A stretch of 64,000 nucleotides of DNA from Pseudomonas sp. NFACC02 (GCF_900110765.1 NZ_FOEO01000021.1:1-64000), one strand, 5' to 3'. Shown: positions 26,084 to 34,247, numbered from the stretch's first letter. Numbers and translations are program-made. The notes: generated by a model not told the origin, from the sequence alone.

Positions 26084-26842
26084 ATGATTGATTCGCAAAA
26101 GCCCGATGCACTTCCGGACGACGAAGTGATGAACGACGAAGACGGTAAAGAGCAGGGCGATGACAGCCATCATCGGCGCATAAAAAGCTTTGTGATGCGC
26201 GCCGGTCGGATGACCGAAGGCCAGCAGCGGGGTCTGGACCAGGGCAAGCCGCTGTTCGTGCTGCCATTGGCCGATGCACCGGTGGATTTCGACGCCGTGT
26301 TCGGTCGTTCTGCGCCGCGCACCCTGGAAATAGGTTTCGGCATGGGGCACTCCTTGCTGGAGATGGCCGCCGCTGCGCCTGATCAGGATTTCATCGGTGT
26401 TGAAGTGCACCGACCGGGTGTCGGTGCTCTGCTGAACGGCGTGTTGACTCAGGGCCTGACCAACGTGCGGGTCTACGATTGTGATGCGATCGAAGTGCTC
26501 AACCGCTGCGTGGCCGACAACAGCCTCGACCGTCTGATGCTGTTCTTCCCGGATCCCTGGCACAAGGCGCGTCATCACAAGCGCCGTATCGTCCAGGCCG
26601 AGTTCGCCGCACTGGTGCGCAGCAAGCTCAAGCCGGGTGGCATTCTGCACATGGCCACCGACTGGGAACCGTATGCCGAGTACATGCTGGAAGTGATGAA
26701 CGTCGCCCCGGGTTATCGCAACCTGGCCGAAGACGGCAAATGCGTCCCGCGCCCTGCGGAACGTCCGATCACCAAGTTCGAACGCCGCGGCGAGCGTCTC
26801 GGGCACGGGGTCTGGGATTTGAAGTTCGAAAAGATCGCCTGA
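26084..26842 (+). CDS. trmB: tRNA (guanine46-N7)-methyltransferase TrmB
   Basis: 252-aa SAM-dependent tRNA methyltransferase that makes m7G46. The SAM motif EIGFGMGHSLLEMA is near residues 82-95 and the catalytic FFPDPWHKARHHKRRI near 153-168. An ATG at 26084 was chosen over the TTG immediately before it; the first 25 acidic residues are poorly conserved, so the true start could be slightly later. It follows thiG after 10 bases. Confidence 0.94.
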   Translation: MIDSQKPDALPDDEVMNDEDGKEQGDDSHHRRIKSFVMRAGRMTEGQQRGLDQGKPLFVLPLADAPVDFDAVFGRSAPRTLEIGFGMGHSLLEMAAAAPDQDFIGVEVHRPGVGALLNGVLTQGLTNVRVYDCDAIEVLNRCVADNSLDRLMLFFPDPWHKARHHKRRIVQAEFAALVRSKLKPGGILHMATDWEPYAEYMLEVMNVAPGYRNLAEDGKCVPRPAERPITKFERRGERLGHGVWDLKFEKIA

Positions 26843-26861
26843 TTCATCCGGCGATGAGTCA

Positions 26862-26893
26862 CCTGTGGGAGCGAGCAAACTTGCTCCCACAGG
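26862..26893. repeat. Short inverted repeat after trmB
   Basis: CCTGTGGGAGC and GCTCCCACAGG form a perfect 11-bp stem around a 10-base loop, a compact variant of the GTGGGAGC REP family. Lying between trmB and the minus-strand island, it may also stop transcription, though no T-run follows. Confidence 0.65.
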
Positions 26894-26922
26894 GTATGTG
26901 CCCGCGATGCGAGCGCGGAGTG

Positions 26923-27042
26923 TCAGCGGATGATCATTTGGTCCGCCACAACCCCGATCAACACCAGCACCACCAACAACACCGGCGCCAGGCTGTAGTG
27001 GCTGAACTGGCCCAGGCCGAAGACCACGCCAAGGGCAGGCGT
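26923..27042 (-). pseudogene. Truncated DUF3392 gene (3' end only)
   Basis: The last 39 codons of a DUF3392-type gene remain, with their own TGA at 26923-26925. The peptide contains YSLAPVLLVVLVLIGVVAD, identical to the end of the intact gene at 30988, but the preceding residues differ (GLGQFSHY against GLSQFNNY), with two inserted residues and three extra at the C-terminus. Homology stops at about 27042, inside the stop codon of the next gene. No start codon, so it cannot make a full protein. It marks one edge of the Hcp island. Confidence 0.8.
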
Positions 27043-27530
27043 CAGCCGGGCAGTCGCACACACATTTCGTCTGGCGCAGCGTGTAACGACAAGTACGTCA
27101 GCCCGTCGTTGTCAGTCTTGCGCTCGATGAGGGTGTCGTCGGGGTAAAAGTTGCACTTTCGTCGCGACATCGGTTCGGTTGTTTCGCTGTCGATGACCCT
27201 GAATTCGAAGGGTTTCTTCGTGGGCTGTAACGGTGGCTCCGCCGTCAGCTTTGCAATCGTTCGAGCAAACGTCTGTTCCTCATAGCCCTTGTCGAAGGTC
27301 TTCCAGTCAAAGCAGTAAGCCTCATCCCTGATCAAGAGCCAGTCCCTTCGACGAAATGTGTTCGACACTTTAAATTCAGAACCCAAAGGGAGCGAGCGGT
27401 GTAGGTGCTTCAGTTCTGAGGAACGAGAAACTGGCCTGAAGTACGGCTGCATCAGGTTCGGAGCTTGCTCTGGCGAGTAAACGAAATTGCGCTCCCATGG
27501 CATCAGGCGTGTCTGGCAGATTAGTTTCAC
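27042..27530 (-). CDS. Unknown protein coupled to Hcp, possible T6SS accessory
   Basis: 162 aa, GTG start three bases after the hcp stop, with an AGGAGGGG ribosome site inside the end of hcp; the two are therefore translated as a pair. No signal peptide or membrane helix. The C-terminal 55 residues (FRVIDSETTEPMSRRKC onward, then TDNDGLTYL) resemble the small beta domain found at the ends or linkers of VgrG, PAAR and other T6SS cargo proteins. The first 100 residues are not recognised. It could be an Hcp-carried cargo, an adaptor, or a shortened protein that has lost a toxin domain. Confidence 0.6.
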   Translation of the reverse strand: MKLICQTRLMPWERNFVYSPEQAPNLMQPYFRPVSRSSELKHLHRSLPLGSEFKVSNTFRRRDWLLIRDEAYCFDWKTFDKGYEEQTFARTIAKLTAEPPLQPTKKPFEFRVIDSETTEPMSRRKCNFYPDDTLIERKTDNDGLTYLSLHAAPDEMCVRLPG

Positions 27531-27533
27531 ACC

Positions 27534-28031
27534 TTACCCCTCCTGCCATTCATCAGCCCCCATGGTGCGACACACCTCATGGCGCTTGGTGATCCTGCGG
27601 TAGGCGATGTGGACCATTTCCATGACGGTGAAGTGTGCGCTGCTCAAGTCCTGACAGTGCGGCATGATTTCATCTATGCCGACGATCACGGCGTCTTCAA
27701 GCTCAACGGTGTAGTAGTTCTCCTGCGTCCCATGACTGGAAGTGCGGTAATAATCGAGACGGCATACATCCAGTGATTCGCCCGTACAGAAGGCATGGAA
27801 GATGAGCGGCGATGATTTGTCGATGGACTTTGTGATGATCATTGGAGTGTGCATCCGCTTTCCCGCAGTCCCGCCTTTAGGCACCCTGACAACGTGCTCC
27901 ACGCCCTGAACGAGAATCTGATCCTCGTGGCCGAGCTGCCAGAGACCGCCAATGGATTCATCCGTCATTGCCCCGGCACTGATCAATCCTTGTCGGCTGC
28001 CCTTGATCGTCATGTAGGCAGGTGTTGGCAT
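27534..28031 (-). CDS. hcp: Type VI secretion system Hcp family tube protein
   Basis: 165 aa. It has the Hcp signature: MPTPAYMTIKGSRQGLISAGA start, GHEDQILVQGVEHVV near residues 34-48, and DYYRTSSHGTQENYYTVELEDAVIVGI near 93-119, followed by the MPHCQD segment. Hcp stacks into the T6SS inner tube and carries small effectors in its lumen. No VgrG, sheath, baseplate or ClpV genes are nearby, so this is an orphan copy that must use a T6SS encoded elsewhere. Length matches the Hcp2/EvpC-like group. Confidence 0.9.
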   Translation of the reverse strand: MPTPAYMTIKGSRQGLISAGAMTDESIGGLWQLGHEDQILVQGVEHVVRVPKGGTAGKRMHTPMIITKSIDKSSPLIFHAFCTGESLDVCRLDYYRTSSHGTQENYYTVELEDAVIVGIDEIMPHCQDLSSAHFTVMEMVHIAYRRITKRHEVCRTMGADEWQEG

Positions 28032-28134
28032 GTTGCTACTCCTTTGCGTGATGGGTATTGGTCATAGAGGTGACGGAGGCGCCGTGGGCTGAATTGCCGC
28101 GCGCTCAAGCGAACGAGTGTCAGTCGCCCTCTGG

Positions 28135-28770
28135 TTATTCCACATGGGCAGGCAACCAGGGCTTGGCGAGATTTAGCGTGATCAGGTAGCGCTCCTCGTC
28201 AGGATGGCGGTCATCCTTGAAGCGGTGGATATAGAACAACGCTTGGTATTTATCGCCAGCCTGCCAGAAAGTCCTTCCGCCTTTGTTTGGGTCGCGTAAT
28301 CGGGCTCGCCACTCGGGTGTGTCTTCTATCGGTGGCGCACTGATACGACGCATTGGAACCCAGCCGCCCGCTCGCCACTGGTTCTGTATATCCAGAAAAA
28401 CCTTGAGGGCATCATCGAGCAGCAAGGGTTCCAATTGGGGGGACATGCGCACGCTACCGACCCGTTCGTTGCGAAAACTGATCGCAAAGAAGCGCGCCTT
28501 GGGTGTGACGAAGCCATATTGAGGGTCTACCAGACGCAGTCTCGCATCGGTCTTCGGGTATCTTCCCCAGTATTCGTTTGGGATGGCCGGCCCTATCGAA
28601 GCCGTTGAGCGCTGTCGCATGTCTTCCCAAGGCTCGCCAATGAGCAGCGCGATTTCCGGATCGTCCGAGATCGCCTCCACCAAGGTCTGGCCCGTCGCAA
28701 CCAGCGCCCAGAGCAACAGCGGAAAGCTGACTATTCGCCAACGGCCCTTCAGGAGTTTTCTGAGGCTCAT
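28135..28770 (-). CDS. Membrane-anchored protein, paralog 2, candidate immunity protein
   Basis: 211 aa, unrecognised. One membrane helix near residues 12-32 (VSFPLLLWALVATGQ) follows a basic start, so the rest is probably periplasmic. Conserved features shared with the paralog at 28824 are IALLIGEPWEDMRQRSTASI, RLRLVDP, YGFVTPKARFF, EDTPEWRARLRDPNKGG and WQAGDKYQALFYIHRFKD. The start at 28770 was chosen because it aligns with the paralog start. It follows its paralog after 53 bases and ends 103 bases before hcp. A tandem membrane-anchored pair after a putative effector suggests immunity; no family evidence supports this directly. Confidence 0.65.
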   Translation of the reverse strand: MSLRKLLKGRWRIVSFPLLLWALVATGQTLVEAISDDPEIALLIGEPWEDMRQRSTASIGPAIPNEYWGRYPKTDARLRLVDPQYGFVTPKARFFAISFRNERVGSVRMSPQLEPLLLDDALKVFLDIQNQWRAGGWVPMRRISAPPIEDTPEWRARLRDPNKGGRTFWQAGDKYQALFYIHRFKDDRHPDEERYLITLNLAKPWLPAHVE

Positions 28771-28823
28771 AAACCAAAGCCTCCTGCCAACGTGACGGAG
28801 AATCGCCGCATGAATTCGGCCGT

Positions 28824-29465
28824 TCATTTGTATTTCACATGTGCAGGCAGCCAAGGTGCGCCGAGATCAAGGTTTATCAGATAGCGCTCTTCGTCGGGGT
28901 GACGAACGTCCTTGAAGCGGTGGATATAGAACAACGCTTGATATTTATCGCCCGCTTGCCAGTAAGTGGTTCCGCCTTTGTTGGGGTCTCGTAATCGGGC
29001 TCGCCACTCGGGCGTGTCCTCAATGGCGGGGTCCGTTTCCGGCCATATCACGGTCCACCCCGCCTTTCGCCATTGGTCCTGTATGTCCAGAAAAATCTTG
29101 AGGGCGTCATCAAGCAGCAAGGGCTCCACTTGGGGAGACATGCGTATATCGCTTACCCGCTCGTCATCAAAGGCGATCGAGAAGAAGCGCGCCTTGGGCG
29201 TGACGAAGCCATATTTAGGGTCTACCAGACGTAGTCTCGCGTCGCTGTCCGGATATCTACCCCAATAATGACCCGGTATGGCGGGCTCTATGCTGGCGGT
29301 TGACCTTTGGCGCATGTCTTCCCAAGGCTCGCCAATGAGCAGCGCGATTTCGGGGTCGTCGGAGATTGCTTCCACTAGCATCTGGCCCGTGGCAACCAGC
29401 GCCCAGAGCAACAGCGGAAAGCTGACGATCCGCCATCGGCCTTTGAGAAACTTTCTGAGGTTCAC
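28824..29465 (-). CDS. Membrane-anchored protein, paralog 1, candidate immunity protein
   Basis: 213 aa, clearly a duplicate of the gene at 28135, with near-identical N-terminus and long identical blocks. The strongest difference is around residues 135-152 (RKAGWTVIWPETDPAIE here, RAGGWVPMRRISAPPIE there). One N-terminal membrane helix. Its ATG overlaps the stop of the 383-aa gene in an ATGA, so both are translated together, the usual arrangement of an effector and its cognate immunity gene. Function not established. Confidence 0.68.
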   Translation of the reverse strand: MNLRKFLKGRWRIVSFPLLLWALVATGQMLVEAISDDPEIALLIGEPWEDMRQRSTASIEPAIPGHYWGRYPDSDARLRLVDPKYGFVTPKARFFSIAFDDERVSDIRMSPQVEPLLLDDALKIFLDIQDQWRKAGWTVIWPETDPAIEDTPEWRARLRDPNKGGTTYWQAGDKYQALFYIHRFKDVRHPDEERYLINLDLGAPWLPAHVKYK

Positions 29466-30613
29466 AGGAGCGGAGCTCCGGCAGCAATGTCCTTGATCGA
29501 CTGTTCAACAACCGGGCGTTGGTCACTGTTCAGCAGTTCGTTGAAGCGGTTGGCAGCCCTCAAGACGAACGGCATCCGCTGCTCAATGTCGGAAAGGTCC
29601 GCCAGCGGGTTGCGGCTGAACTCGAGGGTTCGGCCATCGCCCAAACGCTGACATTGGTTGGCGAGGGTCACCTCAATGGCTTGCGCCACGCCGGAAGGGA
29701 AGCCAGTGACGTAGGAAAAATGATTACCGCGCAACAGCATGACCAGTTGGGTGTCGCTGTACATCGTCGGTTGCAGAATGTTGGCTTGCTCATGCCACGC
29801 TAGATGCTCCACGCTGTTAACGATATCGCCGCGGTCAATTGCCTCAAAACCGAGAAGAATGCGTTTATGAGATTGCCCAAATCTCAACGTCTCCTGCGCC
29901 ACCGGCCACAGCACCGGAAACTTCGAATGCCCATAAATGTTGGCTCGTTGCTTAAGACACTCCCTAAACTCCGCCAGCCCACGCTTGGCGTAAAACGCGT
30001 GCAGCGGAAAGATGTCGAGAAATAGTGTGGTATTGCCCAGCGCCATCATTTCGTAGACGTGTTGAAACTGGCGCGAGGTCAGGGACGGCGACTCGGCGTC
30101 GCCGCGAATACCCAGCGATGGCACGGGATTTTGGGCGTCCGCCTGTCGGTAGCGATCCAAAGCCTCGGCCTGAGGCTCCATCTGGCCTGGCGTGAGCAAC
30201 CCTGATTGCGCACGCAGTTCGCGCAGGTGTTTCAGCGCTTCGTCTTCTTGCTGGATGTGGTCGACGGCGCTCCTGGCGTGCAGCAGCCCGCAACCCACCT
30301 GCTTGGACGCGAAGGCCGCCAGCCCCGCCCACTGAAAGCGCTGATCGTGGAGCCATAAACGTGCGTAGGCGGCGTTAATCGCCCGGTTGCGCGCCACCGG
30401 GTCGGCAATCAGCACACCGTCGGGCGCGACGATGGACTCGGCCTCCCGTTGGTAGATACGCCACAGGCCTTCGCCGGTCAGGATCGGTATTTCTGTAACC
30501 GGGTATTTTTCGCCGTCCCGGTAGATGAATCGGGTGTCGCAGTCGGCCAGCGCCCGGGTGCTTTGGTTGAGCACTTGCGTATCGCTGGGATGGTCTCGAA
30601 AACACTGGGTCAT
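29462..30613 (-). CDS. 383-aa protein, putative T6SS-associated effector
   Basis: 383 aa, mainly alpha-helical in appearance, no signal peptide and no convincing membrane helix. Its most distinctive parts are FQWAGLAAFASKQVGCGLLHA near residues 113-133, GNTTLFLDIFPLHAFYAKRGL near 212-232 and the ERMPF-like C-terminal segment. It may belong to a group labelled DUF2515 in pseudomonads; I am not sure. Position first in a minus-strand set with two duplicated membrane proteins and hcp makes a secreted effector plausible. No catalytic motif could be named. Confidence 0.6.
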   Translation of the reverse strand: MTQCFRDHPSDTQVLNQSTRALADCDTRFIYRDGEKYPVTEIPILTGEGLWRIYQREAESIVAPDGVLIADPVARNRAINAAYARLWLHDQRFQWAGLAAFASKQVGCGLLHARSAVDHIQQEDEALKHLRELRAQSGLLTPGQMEPQAEALDRYRQADAQNPVPSLGIRGDAESPSLTSRQFQHVYEMMALGNTTLFLDIFPLHAFYAKRGLAEFRECLKQRANIYGHSKFPVLWPVAQETLRFGQSHKRILLGFEAIDRGDIVNSVEHLAWHEQANILQPTMYSDTQLVMLLRGNHFSYVTGFPSGVAQAIEVTLANQCQRLGDGRTLEFSRNPLADLSDIEQRMPFVLRAANRFNELLNSDQRPVVEQSIKDIAAGAPLL

Positions 30614-30873
30614 GATACGGTCTCGGGGTGATGTGGGCGAACCCTATCAGCCGAAAACTGCCTGCGCGCATCGCCTCAATAATCAAGACGAGTCCTACGT
30701 GGTGAGTATCAAAAGACTTCAGAAAGACTTTTCCTTGTAATCAGAAATGTCCTACTTGTTTCAAAACGGACCCGCTGTTTTACCGAGTCTCCAATGGGCA
30801 TGGTATGAGGGGCTTGAGGTTCTGAGGATTGCTTGAGTTGACGCTGAAGTCATCGGTGCCGAACATCGATCAT
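30614..30873. other. Upstream region of the Hcp island
   Basis: 260 bases without a gene, noticeably richer in A and T than the core genes (for example around 30700-30770). It should contain the promoter of the minus-strand island. A TTGAAA ... ATTACA pair with 17-base spacing reads leftward around 30736-30766, but the -10 is poor. No sigma-54 site of the TGGCAC...TTGC form was found. Confidence 0.4.
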
Positions 30874-30960
30874 TGTAGGAGCCGGCTTGCTGGCGAATGC
30901 GTGGGGTCAGCACGTTTGTGTTGACTGACCACCGCATTCGCCAGCAAGCCGGCTCCTACA
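30874..30960. repeat. REPIN-like inverted REP pair (GCCGGCTTGCTGGC type)
   Basis: Arms TGTAGGAGCCGGCTTGCTGG and its exact complement, extending through GCGAATGC, around a central segment of about 30 bases. Same family as 14233 and 14373. It lies between the island and the intact DUF3392 gene. Confidence 0.9.
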
Positions 30961-30987
30961 GGTCGAGAACGATGCAGGCTCTGTGGA

Positions 30988-31311
30988 TCACTTTCGGTCC
31001 GCCACAACCCCGATCAACACCAGCACCACCAAGAGCACCGGCGCCAGGCTGTAGTTGTTGAACTGGCTCAGTCCGCGAACCACCCAAGGGGTGGCATAGA
31101 TCAGCGCAGCGCCGCTGCCGATGGTGCACAGCAAAGCCATGACCGGGACGCGCAGGGCGCCGGCAAAGCTGCTCAGACGTCCTTCGATCCAGCCTTTGAT
31201 GTCGGCGCCGAACAGGATCAGCAGGCAGCCCACCAGCGCCAGTGCGATTTCCGAAAGGTTGCTGCGACTCCAGCGCGAGACGGTGGCCAGCAGGTCGAGT
31301 ACGAGGTCCAT
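30988..31311 (-). CDS. DUF3392 family membrane protein
   Basis: 107-aa inner-membrane protein with three hydrophobic segments (near residues 20-36, 52-75 and 86-103) and a conserved NNYSLAPVLLVVLVLIGVVADRK end. Function unknown. It follows hemW after 22 bases and is probably the last gene of the metX-hemW transcript. A truncated relative of its 3' end lies 4 kb away at 26923. Confidence 0.85.
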   Translation of the reverse strand: MDLVLDLLATVSRWSRSNLSEIALALVGCLLILFGADIKGWIEGRLSSFAGALRVPVMALLCTIGSGAALIYATPWVVRGLSQFNNYSLAPVLLVVLVLIGVVADRK

Positions 31312-31333
31312 TCAGTGTCCTTAGCGTTAAGCC

Positions 31334-32548
31334 TTAAAGAAGAAAGTACTGCAGCAGGTCATTGAGAAACAATTGACCGCGCGCAGTGGCGACCAGCCGG
31401 GCCGGATCGGCTTCCAATAAGCCCCGTTGTTCGGCTTGCTGACGCGCGCTGGCCAGCGAATCGACGGTTAGACCGGTGCGACGCTGAAATAATGCAGCAT
31501 CGACGCCTTTTGTCAGGCGCAAGGCGTTCATCAGGAATTCGAACGGCATTTCGTCCACCGCCAGTAGCTTCTCTCCAGCTTGGTACGACTTGGCGGGGTT
31601 CAGATAATCCTTGGGCAAACGCGTTTTCCAGGTCCGCACGATACGTCCGTCGGGGTGGCTGAGCTTGCCGTGGGCGCCTGCGCCGATCCCGATGAAGTCG
31701 CCGAAGCTCCAGTAGTTCAGGTTATGCCGCGCGGCACGCCCGGCCTGTGCGTAGGCCGAAACCTCGTATTGCGCGTAGCCGTTTTCCCTTAGCAGGGTCT
31801 GACCCGCTTCCTGAATGTCCCAGAGAATGTCGTCTTCCGGCAGCGTCGGTGGTTGATTCCAGAATACGGTGTTCGGCTCGAGCGTCAGCTGATACCAGGA
31901 CAGGTGCGTCGGCGCGAGCGCGATGGCTTGACGCAAATCACCCAAGGCATCGTCCTGCGATTGATCCGGCAGCCCATGCATCAGGTCGAGGTTGAAGTTG
32001 TCGAAACCGGCCTGACGCGCCATGTCGGCAGCGCGAACGGCCTCATCGCCGTTGTGAATGCGACCGAGCGCCTTGAGTTTGGCTTCCTGAAAACTCTGGA
32101 TGCCGATGGACAGGCGATTGATACCGAGGCCGCGATAAGCGCTGAACTTCACCTGCTCAAAGGTGCCTGGATTCGCCTCCAGCGTGATTTCGATGTCGGG
32201 TGCAAAGCGAATGCGCTGCTCAACGCCCTTGAGCAGGCGTCCGAGGGCGTCGGCGCTGAACAGGCTGGGCGTTCCACCGCCAAAGAAAATCGTGCTCAGC
32301 TCGCGGCCATAGACGTGCGGCAGGTCTTGATCGAGGTCGGCCAGCAGTGCGTCCACGTACTCCTGCTCCGGCAGCACCGGGCTGGCGGTATGGGAGTTGA
32401 AATCGCAGTACGGGCATTTGCGCACGCACCACGGAATGTGGATGTACAGCGACAGTGGCGGCAGTTCGGACAAAGGAGAACGCGGTTGCTCCGAGCTGAA
32501 ACCGGCCGCACCGAGAATCAGCGGCCGGGTGGTGGAATCCTGCGTCAT
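31334..32548 (-). CDS. hemW: Radical SAM heme chaperone HemW
   Basis: 404-aa member of the oxygen-independent coproporphyrinogen oxidase-like family that binds heme and delivers it to respiratory enzymes. The radical SAM cluster motif is Cys41, Cys45 and Cys48 (CVRKCPYC), followed by the FGGGTPSL SAM-binding segment. The extra Cys of true HemN is not seen next to the motif (it reads CDF), which favours HemW. Overlaps rdgB by 4 bases. Confidence 0.93.
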   Translation of the reverse strand: MTQDSTTRPLILGAAGFSSEQPRSPLSELPPLSLYIHIPWCVRKCPYCDFNSHTASPVLPEQEYVDALLADLDQDLPHVYGRELSTIFFGGGTPSLFSADALGRLLKGVEQRIRFAPDIEITLEANPGTFEQVKFSAYRGLGINRLSIGIQSFQEAKLKALGRIHNGDEAVRAADMARQAGFDNFNLDLMHGLPDQSQDDALGDLRQAIALAPTHLSWYQLTLEPNTVFWNQPPTLPEDDILWDIQEAGQTLLRENGYAQYEVSAYAQAGRAARHNLNYWSFGDFIGIGAGAHGKLSHPDGRIVRTWKTRLPKDYLNPAKSYQAGEKLLAVDEMPFEFLMNALRLTKGVDAALFQRRTGLTVDSLASARQQAEQRGLLEADPARLVATARGQLFLNDLLQYFLL

Positions 32549-33150
32549 TGCTGCCCGATATCCAGTTGCAGACGCTGGCGCAGAAGCGCCATGGCACGGG
32601 CGCGATGGCTGATCTGGTTCTTGTCGGCAGGACTGAGTTCGGCGCTCGACAGATTACGCTCCGGCACCCAGAACAGTGGGTCGTAGCCAAAACCGTGCTC
32701 GCCACTGGCGGCGGTGAGGATGCGCCCGTGCCACAGGCCTTCGCAGAGGATGGGCAGTGGATCGTCGGCATGGCGAACCAGCGCCAGCACGCAGACGAAT
32801 TGCGCACCGCGCTGCTCTTGCGGCACGTCTTTAAGGGCGTCCAGCAGCTTGGCGTTGTTGGCGGCATCGCCTTGGCCGTCGGCATAGCGGGCTGAATAGA
32901 TACCTGGTGCGCCGCCGAGGAAATCCACGGCAAGGCCCGAGTCGTCGGCCAGCGCAGGCAGACCGGAAATGCGCGCCGCGTTGCGGGCCTTGAGGATCGC
33001 GTTTTCGACGAACGACAAGCCGGTTTCTTCAGGCTCGACGCTGCTGAACTCGCCGATCGAGCGCAGTTGCACGCTGCCACCGAGCATGGCCTGCAGTTCT
33101 TTGAGTTTGCCGGCGTTATGGCTGGCCAGTACGAGCTGGGTGAAATTCAT
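32545..33150 (-). CDS. rdgB: XTP/dITP pyrophosphatase RdgB
   Basis: 201-aa Ham1/RdgB house-cleaning enzyme that hydrolyses non-canonical purine triphosphates (dITP, XTP). SHNAGKLKELQAML near residues 10-23 and ADDSGLAVDFLGG near 67-79 are the substrate and metal motifs; FGYDPLF near 154-160 is also present. One-base overlap with the preceding gene. Confidence 0.95.
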   Translation of the reverse strand: MNFTQLVLASHNAGKLKELQAMLGGSVQLRSIGEFSSVEPEETGLSFVENAILKARNAARISGLPALADDSGLAVDFLGGAPGIYSARYADGQGDAANNAKLLDALKDVPQEQRGAQFVCVLALVRHADDPLPILCEGLWHGRILTAASGEHGFGYDPLFWVPERNLSSAELSPADKNQISHRARAMALLRQRLQLDIGQQ

Positions 33151-33596
33151 TATTGGTCCGAGAAAATCTGTTGGTTGAAGCTGAGTGTGTGCGTGTCGCC
33201 ATCACCCGCTTTGACGTTGATCGTGAAGACGTAAGTGGCCGAACTGTCGGGCTCTACCGCGAACTGCGCGAGGTAATTGACCGAACCGTTTTCGCTGAGC
33301 GGTCTGAAGCTCAGGGCTTTCTTGCGCCCGGTCAGATCGGCGACCGAGCCGTCGACGCTGGCAGTGACGGTCTTGTCACCCTTGATCACCGCGATGTTGA
33401 TGACGGCCTGCCCTTTGCTGCGGATCAGGCCGTTGTCTTTGGCGATCTGCGGTTGCAGCAGCCCCGATGCAAACGCGTTGTAGTGAACGATCACGTCGCC
33501 AAACGGCTGCTGTCGGTTCGGGCTGGCACTGTCAGCGGCCATGGCCGGAGTGGCCAGCGCAAACAGCACGCCGAGCATTGCGATCAGACGAGCCAT
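33150..33596 (-). CDS. DUF4426 domain exported protein
   Basis: 148 aa with a signal peptide (MARLIAMLGVLFALATPAMA). The ATG at 33596 was chosen because AAGGAG lies seven bases upstream, while two earlier in-frame starts are too close to or before that site. The mature part (FGDVIVHYNAFASGLLQPQIA onward) matches the DUF4426 family of small periplasmic proteins. Function unknown; its constant place between metW and rdgB is known in Pseudomonas. Confidence 0.87.
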   Translation of the reverse strand: MARLIAMLGVLFALATPAMAADSASPNRQQPFGDVIVHYNAFASGLLQPQIAKDNGLIRSKGQAVINIAVIKGDKTVTASVDGSVADLTGRKKALSFRPLSENGSVNYLAQFAVEPDSSATYVFTINVKAGDGDTHTLSFNQQIFSDQ

Positions 33597-33619
33597 GATC
33601 ATTCTCCTTATTGTCGGGA

Positions 33620-34240
33620 TCACACGGCGATCTGATGGTCCTGCAGACCCGGGCTGCTGACCCGATAGATGCCGATCTCACCCAACAGATTAGGCCATAG
33701 CTTGCTGGCCCAACCGTGGCGATGCTGCTGATCGACGGCCAACCGATCAATGACCTTGGCCGAACGGCCCCGGCACAGTTCTTCGAAGTCTTCGAAGGTG
33801 CAGAAGTGGATGTTCGGCGTGTTGTACCACGTGTACGGCAAGAACTCGGACACCGGCATCCGGCCTTTGCTCGCCAGGTACCAGCGGCAACGCCAGTGAC
33901 CGAAGTTCGGGAACGTAATGATGCATTGACGACCGACGCGCAGCATTTCGTCGAGGATCTTGTCCGGGTAATGAACGGCCTGAAGGGCCTGGGTCATGAC
34001 CACGACGTCGAAGCTGTTGCTGGCGAAGTTGCCCAGCCCCTTGTCCAGATTCTGCTCGATGACGTTGACACCGCGCGCAACGCAGCGGGCAATGTTATCG
34101 GCGTCGTTTTCCAGGCCGTAGCCCGTGACGTTTTTGTTGCTCTGCAGCCAGGCCAGCAACTCGCCGTCACCGCAGCCGAGGTCGAGCACACGGCTGCCTG
34201 CCGGTATCCAGTCTTGGATGATTTCCAGGTCGGCTCTCAT
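33620..34240 (-). CDS. metW: Methionine biosynthesis protein MetW
   Basis: 206-aa class I methyltransferase-fold protein with SAM motif VLDLGCGDGELLAWL near residues 18-32. It acts with MetX in homoserine acylation in pseudomonads. The start MRADLEIIQDWI follows a GAGGACACC site; six more codons upstream would overlap metX. Seven bases separate it from metX. Confidence 0.94.
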   Translation of the reverse strand: MRADLEIIQDWIPAGSRVLDLGCGDGELLAWLQSNKNVTGYGLENDADNIARCVARGVNVIEQNLDKGLGNFASNSFDVVVMTQALQAVHYPDKILDEMLRVGRQCIITFPNFGHWRCRWYLASKGRMPVSEFLPYTWYNTPNIHFCTFEDFEELCRGRSAKVIDRLAVDQQHRHGWASKLWPNLLGEIGIYRVSSPGLQDHQIAV

Positions 34241-34247
34241 GGTGTCC

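Noticed and set aside
26862..31092. The Hcp island as a transposon or prophage
   Set aside because: No transposase, integrase, tRNA target or terminal inverted repeats were found; the flanking DUF3392 ends are diverged and are better explained by recombination.
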